From Aurantimicrobium sp. MWH-Uga1 (lineage in GTDB: Bacteria; Actinomycetota; Actinomycetes; Actinomycetales; Microbacteriaceae): DNA of 64,000 bases. The number at the start of each line of letters is the position of its first letter. The stretch's first letter is position 1. Location of the stretch: assembly GCF_003325955.1 (NCBI RefSeq), contig NZ_CP030929.1:1054001-1118000 (forward strand), given 5' to 3'. Shown one piece after another: positions 6,546 through 15,096 of this stretch. The notes beneath the pieces were generated by a model. That model worked only from the letters and a program-made list of their open reading frames with translations, did no database searches and had not been told where the DNA came from. Both the position numbers and the translations under genes were made by a program.

Positions 6546-8753
6546 CTAGTTTTTGTCCAAGAAATCGCGTTCACTTTCACTGAGCCGACGTGCAATTGCT
6601 TCTTTGAGGATCACATGTTGTGAGAAATCAGGATCATGTTCAATGATTTGTGCGGCTTCTTGGCGGGCTTGTGCAATAAGGTCCCCATCTCGTGCCGCGC
6701 GCAGCAACCTCAACGAAGACCGACCACCTGACTGGTTAGTACCCAGGACATTACCTTCGCTGCGCAGCTCCAAATCAATGCGGGCTAATTCAAATCCATC
6801 GAGCGTGCTTGCAACGGCTTCCACACGTTCATGGGCTGTTGTGCCAGGTTGTGCGTGAGTGACAAAAAGTGCCAGCCCCGGTACTCCTCCGCGGCCAACA
6901 CGACCACGTAATTGGTGTAACTGAGAAACTCCGAACCTGTCAGCATCGAGAACCACCATGGTTGAAGCGTTAGGCACATCAACTCCGACCTCAATCACCG
7001 TGGTGGCCACAATGAGATCTATCTCCCCCGCCGAAAATGCCTGCATAACAGCATCTTTATCTTCACTGCTCATTCGCCCGTGAAGCTGAGCAATCCGCCG
7101 TTTACCCAACAGGGGATGTTCAGTAAGCAAAGCAGCAACTGCTTCCACTGATGCCTTGGGTGGCGTTTCACCATCGGACTCTCGTTCTTGATCTTCGATG
7201 AGAGCATCAGGATCTTCCTCGGGTGCTCCAGAGGCATCAATTGCTGGGCACACCACAAATGCTTGTCTTCCTGAGGCAATCTCTTCCTCGACACGTTCCC
7301 AGACTCGCGTTATCCAATTTGGGTGTTCTGCCAGATACACAGCATGGCTCGTGATGCCCGCGCGGCCTTCGGGCAGTCCTGCAATCACGGAAACATCGAG
7401 GTCACCAAATACTGTCATGGCCACGGTTCGTGGAATAGGCGTTGCCGTGAGAACCAACACGTGAGGAGTGAGGTCACTTTTCAGACGCAATGCTTGACGT
7501 TGTTCAACACCAAAACGGTGTTGTTCGTCCACGACAACCAAGCCCAGGTCGAAGAATTCGACCTTGTCGCTCAGCAGTGCGTGTGTTCCAATCACAATAC
7601 GCGCTTGCCCGGAGACTGCGCGTAGTAAAGCCTGTCGTTTGGCGGCGGCTGGAAGTTGCCCCGTGAGCAACGTCGGCATCACTGAAGCGGCAAGATCTGG
7701 GCCCAGCATGGTAACAATCGAGCGTAAATGTTGTGCGGCTAACACCTCCGTTGGAGCTAATAATGCGGCCTGGCCACCGCTGTCAGCCACCTGCAACATA
7801 GCCCGCAAAGCAACCAGTGTTTTTCCTGACCCAACCTCTCCTTGAACGAGTCGGTTCATGGGGTGTGACGAGGACATATCCTCAGAAATTTCCTCACCGG
7901 TTTTTTGCTGGTCAGGGGTGAGGGTGAACGGCAGCCTTGCATCCAGCTGGTCAAGATATCCCCCGGCGCGGTGCGGCCGAGGTGTTGCAGCTTGCTCTTG
8001 TGCCTGTGCACGTTGTTCCAAGAGTGTGGCCTGAAGGATGAAGGCTTCGTGGAATCTCAACGTTTCACGAGCGAGCTTCCAGTCAGTATCAATCTCGGGT
8101 TGATGAATCTTTATCACTGCTTCACTCAACGGCAGCAGCGACCTCTTGGCGCGAACAACTTCCGGCACTGGATCAGAAACCACGGCGCCCTTGCGCAGAG
8201 GCTCTAGCACCAGATTTATCATTTTGGCTATTTGCCAACTTGCTAGTGTGCTCGTTGCTGGATAGATCGGAATAGGTAGCAATGCCCATCTCGCTGCTTC
8301 GCTCTGTGAGGATTCAGGATTTTCTAGTGCATCAAAGAGCTCGTAATCAGGGTGCGCAAGTTGTAATGCACCTCGATAGGTGCCCACTTTCCCGGCAAAA
8401 ATTCCCCGGACGCCCGGCTTGAGGTCTTTTGCACGCCAGGCTTGGTTGAAGAAGGTCAGTGTCATGATGCCACCAGAGCGACCATCAGTAATACGCACCT
8501 CCAATAGCGACCCTCGGCGAGCGCGCATGGGCCGCTCTCGTACATCAAGAACCTCAGCGACAATCGTGACGTTCTCATTCAGTGGCACATCAGTGATTGC
8601 CGTGAGCTCTCCGCGGCGGGCATATCGCCTGGGATAGTGAGAGAGGAATTCTCCGACGGTGTGAAAACCAAATGCCTTCTTGAGGGCTGTTGCATTCTTA
8701 GATCCCAGAATGGGCTCCAGCTGCGCATCAAGCAAAGCATCAGAATGTGGCAT
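6546..8753 (-). CDS. recG: ATP-dependent DNA helicase RecG
   Basis: 735 aa, normal length. The N-terminal third holds the OB-fold wedge domain (around G-G-I-M-T-L-T-F-F-N-Q-A-W), which splits the strands of stalled forks and Holliday junctions. Helicase motifs follow: Q-G-E-V-G-S-G-K-T (motif I), A-P-T-E-V-L-A (Ia), D-E-Q-H-R-F-G (II), T-A-T-P-I-P (III), and the C-terminal R-G-R-V-G-R-G (VI), followed by the RecG C-terminal segment with G-T-N-Q-S-G. An acidic insertion of about 20 residues (E-E-D-P-D-A-L-I-E-D-Q region, about 485-505) lies between motifs III and V, as in other actinobacterial RecG proteins. It begins 27 nt after rsmD. The start codon lies inside a 7-bp inverted repeat with a TAGACT box. 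Confidence 0.96.
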   Translation of the reverse strand: MPHSDALLDAQLEPILGSKNATALKKAFGFHTVGEFLSHYPRRYARRGELTAITDVPLNENVTIVAEVLDVRERPMRARRGSLLEVRITDGRSGGIMTLTFFNQAWRAKDLKPGVRGIFAGKVGTYRGALQLAHPDYELFDALENPESSQSEAARWALLPIPIYPATSTLASWQIAKMINLVLEPLRKGAVVSDPVPEVVRAKRSLLPLSEAVIKIHQPEIDTDWKLARETLRFHEAFILQATLLEQRAQAQEQAATPRPHRAGGYLDQLDARLPFTLTPDQQKTGEEISEDMSSSHPMNRLVQGEVGSGKTLVALRAMLQVADSGGQAALLAPTEVLAAQHLRSIVTMLGPDLAASVMPTLLTGQLPAAAKRQALLRAVSGQARIVIGTHALLSDKVEFFDLGLVVVDEQHRFGVEQRQALRLKSDLTPHVLVLTATPIPRTVAMTVFGDLDVSVIAGLPEGRAGITSHAVYLAEHPNWITRVWERVEEEIASGRQAFVVCPAIDASGAPEEDPDALIEDQERESDGETPPKASVEAVAALLTEHPLLGKRRIAQLHGRMSSEDKDAVMQAFSAGEIDLIVATTVIEVGVDVPNASTMVVLDADRFGVSQLHQLRGRVGRGGVPGLALFVTHAQPGTTAHERVEAVASTLDGFELARIDLELRSEGNVLGTNQSGGRSSLRLLRAARDGDLIAQARQEAAQIIEHDPDFSQHVILKEAIARRLSESERDFLDKN

Positions 8754-8768
8754 AGACCTCAGTCTATG
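8751..8768 (+). promoter_or_regulatory. Inverted repeat spanning the recG start codon and -10 box
   Basis: CATAGAC (8751-8757) and GTCTATG (8762-8768) are perfect complements around CTCA. On the minus strand the repeat contains the TAGACT hexamer (8766-8761), a 7-nt gap and the recG ATG (8753). It could be an operator, or an RNA hairpin if transcription starts further upstream. Confidence 0.35.
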
Positions 8769-8780
8769 TTTGGCCTGTGA

Positions 8781-9347
8781 CTATGTCTGGTAGAGCCAGT
8801 GGATAGTCGTTTCTCCATACGCCTTGCTTTTTTCAAGGCTTAATCCCTCTGGTATTTCTGGCACACCGCTTCGTGTACTGCGCTCCAGAACAACATCAGC
8901 ATCAGAGGCAAGTAAAGGAATGAGGTGCCTCAAGACTTCCGTTATTTCTTCGTTGCTGAGCTCATAGGGTGGGTCAATAAACACTATGTCGAATGACTGC
9001 CCAGTAAAGGTCGAAAGAAAGCTCATGACAGATGCCAGATGAACACTGCAAGCGGAGCTGGGAAGCTTGCCTGAGGAACGAATGAGTTCGGCATTAGCTT
9101 TAAGCAACGCCCCTGCTTGGTGATTTTTCTCCACCATAACGACTTGGCTTGCCCCACGGCTGAGTGCTTCTAGAGCGAGTGCACCAGAACCTGCGTAGAG
9201 ATCCAAAACTTGGGCTTGTGTGATGAGGTCTTTTGATTCCAACGCGGAAAAGATTGCTTCTCGAACACGATCACTGGTGGGACGTGTGCCTGTTTTGGAA
9301 ACCTTCAACTCTCGTGAACCGGCAAATCCTGAAATGATTCGCGTCAT
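8781..9347 (-). CDS. rsmD: 16S rRNA (guanine(966)-N2)-methyltransferase RsmD
   Basis: 188 aa, family length. It has the opening R-I-I-S-G-F-A-G-S-R-E-L, the motif P-T-S-D-R-V-R-E-A-I-F-S, the S-adenosylmethionine motif V-L-D-L-Y-A-G-S-G-A-L-A-L-E-A-L-S-R-G, and the catalytic D-P-P-Y. It methylates G966 of 16S rRNA in the assembled 30S subunit. The start overlaps the thiL stop by 4 nt (ATGA type), so it is translationally coupled to thiL. RecG follows, a frequent neighbour together with coaD. Confidence 0.95.
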   Translation of the reverse strand: MTRIISGFAGSRELKVSKTGTRPTSDRVREAIFSALESKDLITQAQVLDLYAGSGALALEALSRGASQVVMVEKNHQAGALLKANAELIRSSGKLPSSACSVHLASVMSFLSTFTGQSFDIVFIDPPYELSNEEITEVLRHLIPLLASDADVVLERSTRSGVPEIPEGLSLEKSKAYGETTIHWLYQT

Positions 9348-10348
9348 GAGAGTTCACCATTCCAACCTTTGAAAGGGTTCCATCCATTTTCTGCAATTGC
9401 TGCCCCGCCCATGCTCACATGAGGGGATTCACCGGTTGCACAGGCTCGAACCACGCCAAGGGCATCGAATCCCGGGGGTAATGGAAGTTCAGCTGGGAAG
9501 GTCACGATTAAGGCATGATCTTCACCGCCAAAAAGCATTGCTTGTCGGGCATGAGAGGCATCAACCCCAACCTCAATTGCCAGGCGAGAAGCGAGCCCAT
9601 CGATAACTGCTTCGTCGAGTTCAATGACGACATTGCTTGCATGAGCAATGCGACCAGCGTCCATCACTAACGAGTCAGACACATCCATGGCCGCTCGTGC
9701 CCCAGCAACTGCAACAGCCTTTCCCTGTGAGATGGGCGGCCAGGGGGCTAGTTGTGCAGCTCGCAGAAGAGGATGAACATCTTGTGTTCCAGCAAATAGC
9801 TCTTCTAGGCCAAGCCCTGCAAGACCCAAGCGTCCGCACACGGCGACGACATCTCCGGGTTGTGCTGATGAGCGCAGTAAGGGCTCTCGTCCCTCTAAAT
9901 CGCCAAAGGCGCTCACACTGATGACAACCACACTCGAGACGGACAAGTCTCCCCCGACCACACCGCATCCCGGTGCTAGCTCGAGGCACGCGTCATAGAA
10001 TCCGTCGGCTACAGCTTCGAGGAATGAGACATTCGTTTCTGGCGGAGCAGCGATGGACACGACGAGCCCCGTGGGGACCGCCCCCATGGCTGCCACATCA
10101 GCAAGATTGGTTGCTGCAGCTTTGATACCTAACTGATGGGGAGTTGACCACTCCAGCCGGAAGTCAGGGCCTTGAACCATCATGTCGGTGGTGATCACAA
10201 ACCGAGAATCAGGGGCGCGCATGACAGCACAATCGTCGCCTGGTCCAACGATGGTGAAATCTGAGTGAGGCAGTCTGGGGAAAATACTCGCCAAAATTGC
10301 CGACTCGGGCATTTGGCCAAGGGTCGCATTCTCAGGAAAATCTCTCAC
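9344..10348 (-). CDS. thiL: Thiamine-monophosphate kinase ThiL
   Basis: 334 aa. Conserved ThiL features: T-L-G-Q near the N-terminus, V-G-P-G-D-D-C-A-V, the metal-binding T-T-D-M region, L-G-I-K-A-A-A-T-N-L-A-D-V-A-A-M-G-A, V-G-G-D-L, and a C-terminal G-G-E-D-H. It phosphorylates thiamine monophosphate to the pyrophosphate cofactor. The GTG at 10348 is chosen because it keeps the conserved T-L-G-Q segment and because TACCGT lies exactly 6 nt upstream. An ATG at 10312 would remove that segment. No thiamine riboswitch is seen. ThiL is the first gene of the thiL-rsmD-recG group and is divergent from the DUF3515 gene across only 23 bp. Confidence 0.93.
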   Translation of the reverse strand: MRDFPENATLGQMPESAILASIFPRLPHSDFTIVGPGDDCAVMRAPDSRFVITTDMMVQGPDFRLEWSTPHQLGIKAAATNLADVAAMGAVPTGLVVSIAAPPETNVSFLEAVADGFYDACLELAPGCGVVGGDLSVSSVVVISVSAFGDLEGREPLLRSSAQPGDVVAVCGRLGLAGLGLEELFAGTQDVHPLLRAAQLAPWPPISQGKAVAVAGARAAMDVSDSLVMDAGRIAHASNVVIELDEAVIDGLASRLAIEVGVDASHARQAMLFGGEDHALIVTFPAELPLPPGFDALGVVRACATGESPHVSMGGAAIAENGWNPFKGWNGELS

Positions 10349-10354
10349 CCTCTC

Positions 10355-10360
10355 ACGGTA
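10355..10360 (-). promoter_or_regulatory. Leaderless-type -10 box of thiL
   Basis: TACCGT on the minus strand, 6 nt before the GTG start. Its first two bases pair with the first two bases of the divergent TAGCCT box on the plus strand. Confidence 0.45.
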
Positions 10361-10364
10361 GCCT
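10359..10364 (+). promoter_or_regulatory. Leaderless-type -10 box of the DUF3515 gene
   Basis: TAGCCT on the plus strand, 7 nt before the ATG at 10372. It shares the TA at 10359-10360 with the divergent thiL hexamer, so both promoters probably cannot be open at once. Confidence 0.45.
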
Positions 10365-10371
10365 GAAGAAG

Positions 10372-10851
10372 ATGAATATTCGCATTCGACCCCTCGGGTT
10401 TGTCACAGTTGCCGCCATTATTGGGCTGGGTTTAACTAGCTGCGCCGGAGTGGTCCCCATGAAACCTGCCGAGGATTCTAACAATCCTGAATGCGCCAAC
10501 GTGACGGTGCGTTTGCCTGACACAGTCTCTGAGCTAACAAAGCGGGAAACTAATGCACAAGCCACAGGCGCTTGGGGCACCCCCGCAGCAGTTCTGCTCA
10601 CCTGTGGAGTGACAGTACCCGGCCCCACAACCTTGCCGTGTGTATCCATCAATGACGTGGACTGGATTGAGGATGACAGTCAAGCACCCTTATATCGGTA
10701 CACAACCTATGGTCGTACCCCCGCGGTTGAGGTCGTAATTGACTCAGAGGCTGTAAGTGGAACAACGACTCTTGTGGACTTAGGTCCCGCAGTGAGCGTG
10801 CTTCCACAAACCTCTCAGTGCACCGACATCACGGATGTTTTCTCAGAGTAG
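10372..10851 (+). CDS. DUF3515 family lipoprotein
   Basis: 159 aa. The chosen ATG gives a clean signal peptide: a basic N-I-R-I-R start, a hydrophobic run and the lipobox L-T-S-C, so the mature protein should be lipid-anchored outside the cell. The body matches the actinobacterial DUF3515 pattern, with three further cysteines in N-P-E-C, L-L-T-C-G-V and L-P-C-V, W-G-T-P-A-A-V, and a D-V-D-W-I-E segment. Function is unknown. In actinobacteria this family is commonly found between ddl and thiL, as here. A longer reading frame opens upstream inside thiL but would destroy the signal peptide. It converges on ddl with only a 3-bp gap. Confidence 0.82.
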   Translation: MNIRIRPLGFVTVAAIIGLGLTSCAGVVPMKPAEDSNNPECANVTVRLPDTVSELTKRETNAQATGAWGTPAAVLLTCGVTVPGPTTLPCVSINDVDWIEDDSQAPLYRYTTYGRTPAVEVVIDSEAVSGTTTLVDLGPAVSVLPQTSQCTDITDVFSE

Positions 10852-10854
10852 GAA

Positions 10855-11952
10855 TTAGTCTTCCGCATGATGCGCGAGTGCAACCTGAATAAGTTCATCA
10901 ATCAGTTCTGAATAACTGAGCCCCGTTTCTTGCCAGCACCTCGGGAACATCGAGATGGGCGTAAAACCGGGCATCGTGTTGATCTCATTCAGAACGTAAC
11001 CTGTTTCGGTGAGGAAGAAGTCCACCCGCGCCAAACCTGCGCCACCGATTGCTTCAAAGGCACGAATGCTCAAACGCTGGAGCTCAGAAAGCTCGTCTGC
11101 GCTCAACTGCGCGGGGCAGACTAAATCAATTCCTTCAGCGCCAAGATATTTTGCTTCAAAGTCATAAAAGTCTCGCCCAGAGACAACTATTTCTCCAGCG
11201 ACGGAAGCACGCGTTGGCTCACCTGGCATTCCTTGGAGAACTGCGCACTCGACCTCTCGACCAACAATTCCAGCTTCTATCAAAACGTGATCGTCTTCCA
11301 GGAATGCCTCATCCATGGCCTGAGCAAACTCGTTCCAGTTGGATACCTTGCCCACTCCCACGCTCGAACCAGCCCGGGCAGGTTTAACGAAAACAGGTAA
11401 TGGCATTTGTTCCGCCATGGCCCGAATAGCTTGAGGACGTTTATGCCAGTCATAACGCTTGATGGTTCGCCAGGGAGCTACCTCGATGCCAGCGGCTTGC
11501 AAGACAGTCTTCGTGAAGTGCTTATCCATACCCAAGCTCGAAGCTAAAACCCCTGAGCCCACGTATGGAAGGCCATACAACTCGAGCATGCCCTGAATGG
11601 TTCCGTCTTCACCAAAAGGTCCATGCAAAATTGGGAATACAACGTCGACGTTGCCGAGAGAACGATCTGCCCCATCCCCCGAGAGCCATAATTCGTTTGT
11701 ATGAGCAGAATCAGGCCAGATAATGCGGGTGCCATTATCTTCAACTTCTGGAAGCTGGCCAGGGATGAGAACGTAATCATCGGGGTTAGCACTGGCTAAA
11801 GTGAAAGCTCCATCACGGGTAATCCCGATTGGTAGCACGTCGTAGCGATCACGGTCAATCGCTTGAAGAACTCCCCGGGCTGTCGCGCAACTGATTGAAT
11901 GCTCGCTTGAGCGCCCCCCAAACAACACCGCCACCACGAGTTTGGTAGTCAT
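10855..11952 (-). CDS. ddl: D-alanine--D-alanine ligase
   Basis: 365 aa. ATP-grasp ligase that makes the D-Ala-D-Ala dipeptide for peptidoglycan. Visible motifs: F-G-G-R-S-S-E-H (N-terminal), H-G-P-F-G-E-D-G-T-I-Q-G, Y-V-G-S-G-V-L-A-S-S-L-G-M-D-K, V-K-P-A-R-A-G-S-S-V-G-V, and the C-terminal R-V-D-F-F and N-E-I-N-T-M-P-G-F-T, which carry the magnesium-binding residues. The ATG at 11952 has an excellent AAGGAG five bases upstream, and the family N-terminus starts there; the open frame continues 43 codons further up without support. The start lies 98 bp inside the 3' end of gpsA, an unusually long same-strand overlap. It ends the terC-leuC-leuD-murA-plsC-gpsA-ddl run. Confidence 0.95.
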   Translation of the reverse strand: MTTKLVVAVLFGGRSSEHSISCATARGVLQAIDRDRYDVLPIGITRDGAFTLASANPDDYVLIPGQLPEVEDNGTRIIWPDSAHTNELWLSGDGADRSLGNVDVVFPILHGPFGEDGTIQGMLELYGLPYVGSGVLASSLGMDKHFTKTVLQAAGIEVAPWRTIKRYDWHKRPQAIRAMAEQMPLPVFVKPARAGSSVGVGKVSNWNEFAQAMDEAFLEDDHVLIEAGIVGREVECAVLQGMPGEPTRASVAGEIVVSGRDFYDFEAKYLGAEGIDLVCPAQLSADELSELQRLSIRAFEAIGGAGLARVDFFLTETGYVLNEINTMPGFTPISMFPRCWQETGLSYSELIDELIQVALAHHAED

Positions 11953-12988
11953 CGAGGCTCCTTTCGCCCTGAGGCTCATCCGTATCAGTAGTGAGGTGAG
12001 GTGCAATGTCCTTCGGGTCGAGCGTACCGGCCAATACCTGACTGACCTGCTCGACGATAGGCATGTCGACTTCACGCGCACGTGCCAAGGTCAACACAGG
12101 TGCAACTGAAGCAAGCCCTTCTGCCGTTTGCTGCATTTGGTTTGTCACCTCTTTGAGGGTGTATCCCTGACCGAGCAGACGTCCTGCGGTGTTGTTTCGT
12201 GACAACGGAGATTCGCAGGTTGCGATGAGGTCACCCAGGCCGGCCAGACCTGCAAGGGTTTCTGGCTGAGCACCATAGGCAACAGCAAAATCCGTCATTT
12301 CTGCCAAACCACGTGTGATGATCGAGGCTTTGGTGTTATCTCCATAGCCAACTCCATCCACAATGCCCACCGCAACGGCAATCAGGTTTTTGAGTACCCC
12401 ACCAAATTCGGTTCCGGGCACATCAGTGTTGACAAAACAACGGAAGTAACGGTTAGAGACTGTTTGTGCGACCACGCTTGCAGTGTCGAGAGACTCACTG
12501 GAAATAACAGCTGCTGTGGGTTGCTCCTTAGCAATTTCAAGTGCCAAGTTAGGCCCTGATGCAACTGCAATCAAGTCTGGGCTAATGGGCAGCTCTTCGG
12601 CAATGACCTCGCTCATGCGCAGACCAGTCTTCTTCTCCACGCCTTTCATGAGGGAGATTACAATTTGGTCATCACGCAAGAGCGGTGCCAGTTGCACAAG
12701 GTTTTCCCGTAGCGTCTGACTAGGGACGCAGAGGTATACCTGTTCTGCTTGATTGACTGCTGCTGCCATCGAGCTCGTGGCGACAAGATTCGAAGGAAGT
12801 CGAATACCACGCAAATAGTCGCTGTTGCGATGGGTTTCATTGATATCTGCGGCGAGGTCGTCGCGGCGTGCCCAGAGCATCACATCATTGCCGCTATCAG
12901 CAAGGATCTTGGCAAATGTGGTTCCCCAACTGCCAGCACCGAGTACAGCAACTTTACGTGCGGGAGGAGTTAGTGGTTTCTTACTCAA
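11855..12988 (-). CDS. gpsA: Glycerol-3-phosphate dehydrogenase [NAD(P)+] GpsA
   Basis: 377 aa, about 40 longer than most GpsA. The Rossmann motif G-A-G-S-W-G-T-T-F-A is at residues 17-26; L-K-N-L-I-A-V-A-V-G and the substrate motif G-L-A-G-L-G-D-L-I are present. It reduces dihydroxyacetone phosphate to sn-glycerol-3-phosphate for phospholipids. The core ends near residue 335; the last 40 or so residues (Asp/Glu-rich, then W-G-A-L-K-R-A-F-N) have no counterpart I know, and most of them are encoded in the 98-bp overlap with ddl. The start is TTG overlapping the plsC stop by 4 nt, so it is coupled to plsC. Confidence 0.94.
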   Translation of the reverse strand: MSKKPLTPPARKVAVLGAGSWGTTFAKILADSGNDVMLWARRDDLAADINETHRNSDYLRGIRLPSNLVATSSMAAAVNQAEQVYLCVPSQTLRENLVQLAPLLRDDQIVISLMKGVEKKTGLRMSEVIAEELPISPDLIAVASGPNLALEIAKEQPTAAVISSESLDTASVVAQTVSNRYFRCFVNTDVPGTEFGGVLKNLIAVAVGIVDGVGYGDNTKASIITRGLAEMTDFAVAYGAQPETLAGLAGLGDLIATCESPLSRNNTAGRLLGQGYTLKEVTNQMQQTAEGLASVAPVLTLARAREVDMPIVEQVSQVLAGTLDPKDIAPHLTTDTDEPQGERSLDDYQTRGGGVVWGALKRAFNQLRDSPGSSSSD

Positions 12989-13716
12989 AACCGCCCCGTC
13001 TCACTCTGGTTGTGATCTGCTGGGTTCCAGCGAACTTCTGGTGCTTTCTCACCACGTAAGTCTTCCAGTAAAGCAGTGATGGCGTCCATCACCTTGGTAG
13101 TAGCTTCGGTGAGAGTTTTGTTATCCAAAGGCTTTCCCACGAATTCACTGAGGTCAACGGGGTCTCCAACTTTGACATCGATAGTGTGACGAGGAAACAC
13201 ATTCAATTTGTTGGAGTATCGCGCCATGAGTTGTTGGGTGCCCCAGTGCGCTACCGGAATGATCGGGATATCAAGTTCTAGAGCGAGGCGGACAGCGCCA
13301 CTTTTTCCACGCATAGGCCACATATCAGGATCTCTGGTCAGAGAGCCTTCTGGATAAACAATGACGGTGCGTTCTTTGGCAACAAGTTCTTTCGCCGCGT
13401 TAAGTGCTGCAGAACTGCGAGTAGATCCCCCACGTTCAACGGGAATCTGGCCAGACTTTAACAAAATCCAACCCAGTACAGGAATTTTCAAGATGCTTGC
13501 TTTGGCCATAAATCGTGGCAAGCGTCCGAGATACCAGGTAGCTGTGCCGATGACGACCGGATCAATGTTGGAGTAGTGATTGGGCGTGATGATTGCTGCG
13601 CCGGTTTGAGGCATTTTTTCGCGGTCATGAAACCGAAATTTCACCATCAAGCCCATGAGCGGAAGGGCAAAGAGGGCAAAAAGCCAAAAGATAGATGGCT
13701 TGCTGCGTTCACTCAC
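12985..13716 (-). CDS. plsC: 1-acyl-sn-glycerol-3-phosphate acyltransferase (PlsC family)
   Basis: 243 aa. The acyltransferase motif N-H-Y-S-N-I-D (block I, NHX4D) and block III Y-P-E-G-S-L-T are intact, with block IV as I-P-V-A-H-W-G. A hydrophobic helix at residues 8-24 anchors it to the membrane. It acylates lysophosphatidic acid to phosphatidic acid. It sits between murA (6-nt spacer) and gpsA (4-nt overlap), so glycerol-3-phosphate supply and acylation are encoded together. The start is GTG with a weak ribosome site. The exact acyl acceptor is not provable from sequence; other lysophospholipid acyltransferases share these motifs. Confidence 0.9.
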   Translation of the reverse strand: MSERSKPSIFWLFALFALPLMGLMVKFRFHDREKMPQTGAAIITPNHYSNIDPVVIGTATWYLGRLPRFMAKASILKIPVLGWILLKSGQIPVERGGSTRSSAALNAAKELVAKERTVIVYPEGSLTRDPDMWPMRGKSGAVRLALELDIPIIPVAHWGTQQLMARYSNKLNVFPRHTIDVKVGDPVDLSEFVGKPLDNKTLTEATTKVMDAITALLEDLRGEKAPEVRWNPADHNQSETGRF

Positions 13717-13722
13717 GAGAGG

Positions 13723-15096
13723 TTACTCGCCCTCGATAACGAAGTCGGCGCCGAGTTGGCGCAGCTTGGTAATGAAGTCACCATATCCACGGCTGATGAT
13801 TCCCACATTGCTCACTCGTGATGTTCCCTTCGCCGTGAGAGCAGCGATGAGGTGGCTAAAGCCGCCGCGCAGGTCCGGAACTTCAATATCTGCGCCGTGA
13901 AGTTCAGTTGGTCCAGAAATGACTGCTGAGTGTAGGAAGTTCCGTTGACCAAAACGACACGGGTGACCGCCCAAACATTCGCTGTGCAGTTGGATGTTGG
14001 CGCCCATCTTGACGAGGGCATCAACAAAACCAAAGCGCTGTTCGTAGACCGTCTCATGCACGATAGAGACACCATTAGCTTTCGTCAGCGCCACTACCAA
14101 GGGCTGCTGCCAGTCGGTCATAAAGCCGGGGTGAACGTCAGTCTCGACAACCACTGGCTTCAGCTCTCCGCCTGGGTGATAGAAACGAATACCGTCATCG
14201 TGAATTTCAAACGCACCACCAACCTTGCGGAATATGTTGAGGAAGGTCAACATTTCTGCCTGCTGAGCTCCGCCAACGAAAACATCTCCGCCTGTGGCTA
14301 GGGCTGCTGAGGCCCAGCTTGCTGCTTCGTTGCGGTCAAACAATGCTCGGTGGGTATACCCCTGGAGCTTGTCCACACCCTCAATTCGAATGACACGGTC
14401 GGTATCGACAGAGATGATGGCGCCCATCTTTTGCAGGATGTTGATGAGGTCCATGATTTCTGGCTCAATGGCTGCGCCAGAAAGCTCAGTCTTTCCCTTA
14501 GCACGAACAGCGGTAAGGAGAACTTGCTCGGTGGCTCCAACGCTGGGGTAGGGCAAAGAAATCTTGGTTCCAGTGAGACCATCTGGCGCAGTCATACGGA
14601 TACCAGTTGGCAATTTCTCAATAACAGCTCCGAAACTACCAAGCACTTCTAAGTGGTAGTCAATGGGGCGGTCTCCAATACGGCAACCTCCCAAATCTGG
14701 GATGAAAGCTTCGCCAAGACGGTGCAGTAATGGACCACAGAACAAGATCGGAATACGGCTAGAGCCAGCGTGCGCATCAATATCCGTCATATGCGCAGAT
14801 TCAACACCCGCAGGATCAAGAAGAAGAATGCCTTCTGCAACGTTGTGCTCAACTTTGACGCCGTGAACTTCAAGCAGTCCCTTGACTACACGCACATCGC
14901 TAATGTCAGGAACATCGCGCAATTCGCTGGGGCTCTCCCCCAGCAACGCAGCAACCATGGCCTTGGTGACAAGGTTTTTTGCACCCTTGACCTCAATACG
15001 ACCGGTGAGAGGAGATCCACCATTAATCGTGATGGTGTCCCCAGAGAGGCCTACACGCGCGCCTGCGGCTCTCGCATCATTTGCAACAGTGTTCAT
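13723..15096 (-). CDS. murA: UDP-N-acetylglucosamine 1-carboxyvinyltransferase MurA
   Basis: 457 aa. EPSP-synthase fold; K-G-A-K-N and the catalytic cysteine loop G-G-C-R-I-G-D-R-P are present, so the fosfomycin-target Cys is kept. Also visible are the P-S-V-G-A-T-E and D-W-Q-Q-P segments. It catalyses the first committed step of peptidoglycan synthesis, adding enolpyruvate to UDP-GlcNAc. The ATG at 15096 overlaps the leuD stop as ATGA and is preceded by GAGG five bases upstream. A start 11 codons earlier would lie inside leuD and has less support. Pairing of leuD with murA and plsC is a linkage often seen in Microbacteriaceae. Confidence 0.95.
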   Translation of the reverse strand: MNTVANDARAAGARVGLSGDTITINGGSPLTGRIEVKGAKNLVTKAMVAALLGESPSELRDVPDISDVRVVKGLLEVHGVKVEHNVAEGILLLDPAGVESAHMTDIDAHAGSSRIPILFCGPLLHRLGEAFIPDLGGCRIGDRPIDYHLEVLGSFGAVIEKLPTGIRMTAPDGLTGTKISLPYPSVGATEQVLLTAVRAKGKTELSGAAIEPEIMDLINILQKMGAIISVDTDRVIRIEGVDKLQGYTHRALFDRNEAASWASAALATGGDVFVGGAQQAEMLTFLNIFRKVGGAFEIHDDGIRFYHPGGELKPVVVETDVHPGFMTDWQQPLVVALTKANGVSIVHETVYEQRFGFVDALVKMGANIQLHSECLGGHPCRFGQRNFLHSAVISGPTELHGADIEVPDLRGGFSHLIAALTAKGTSRVSNVGIISRGYGDFITKLRQLGADFVIEGE

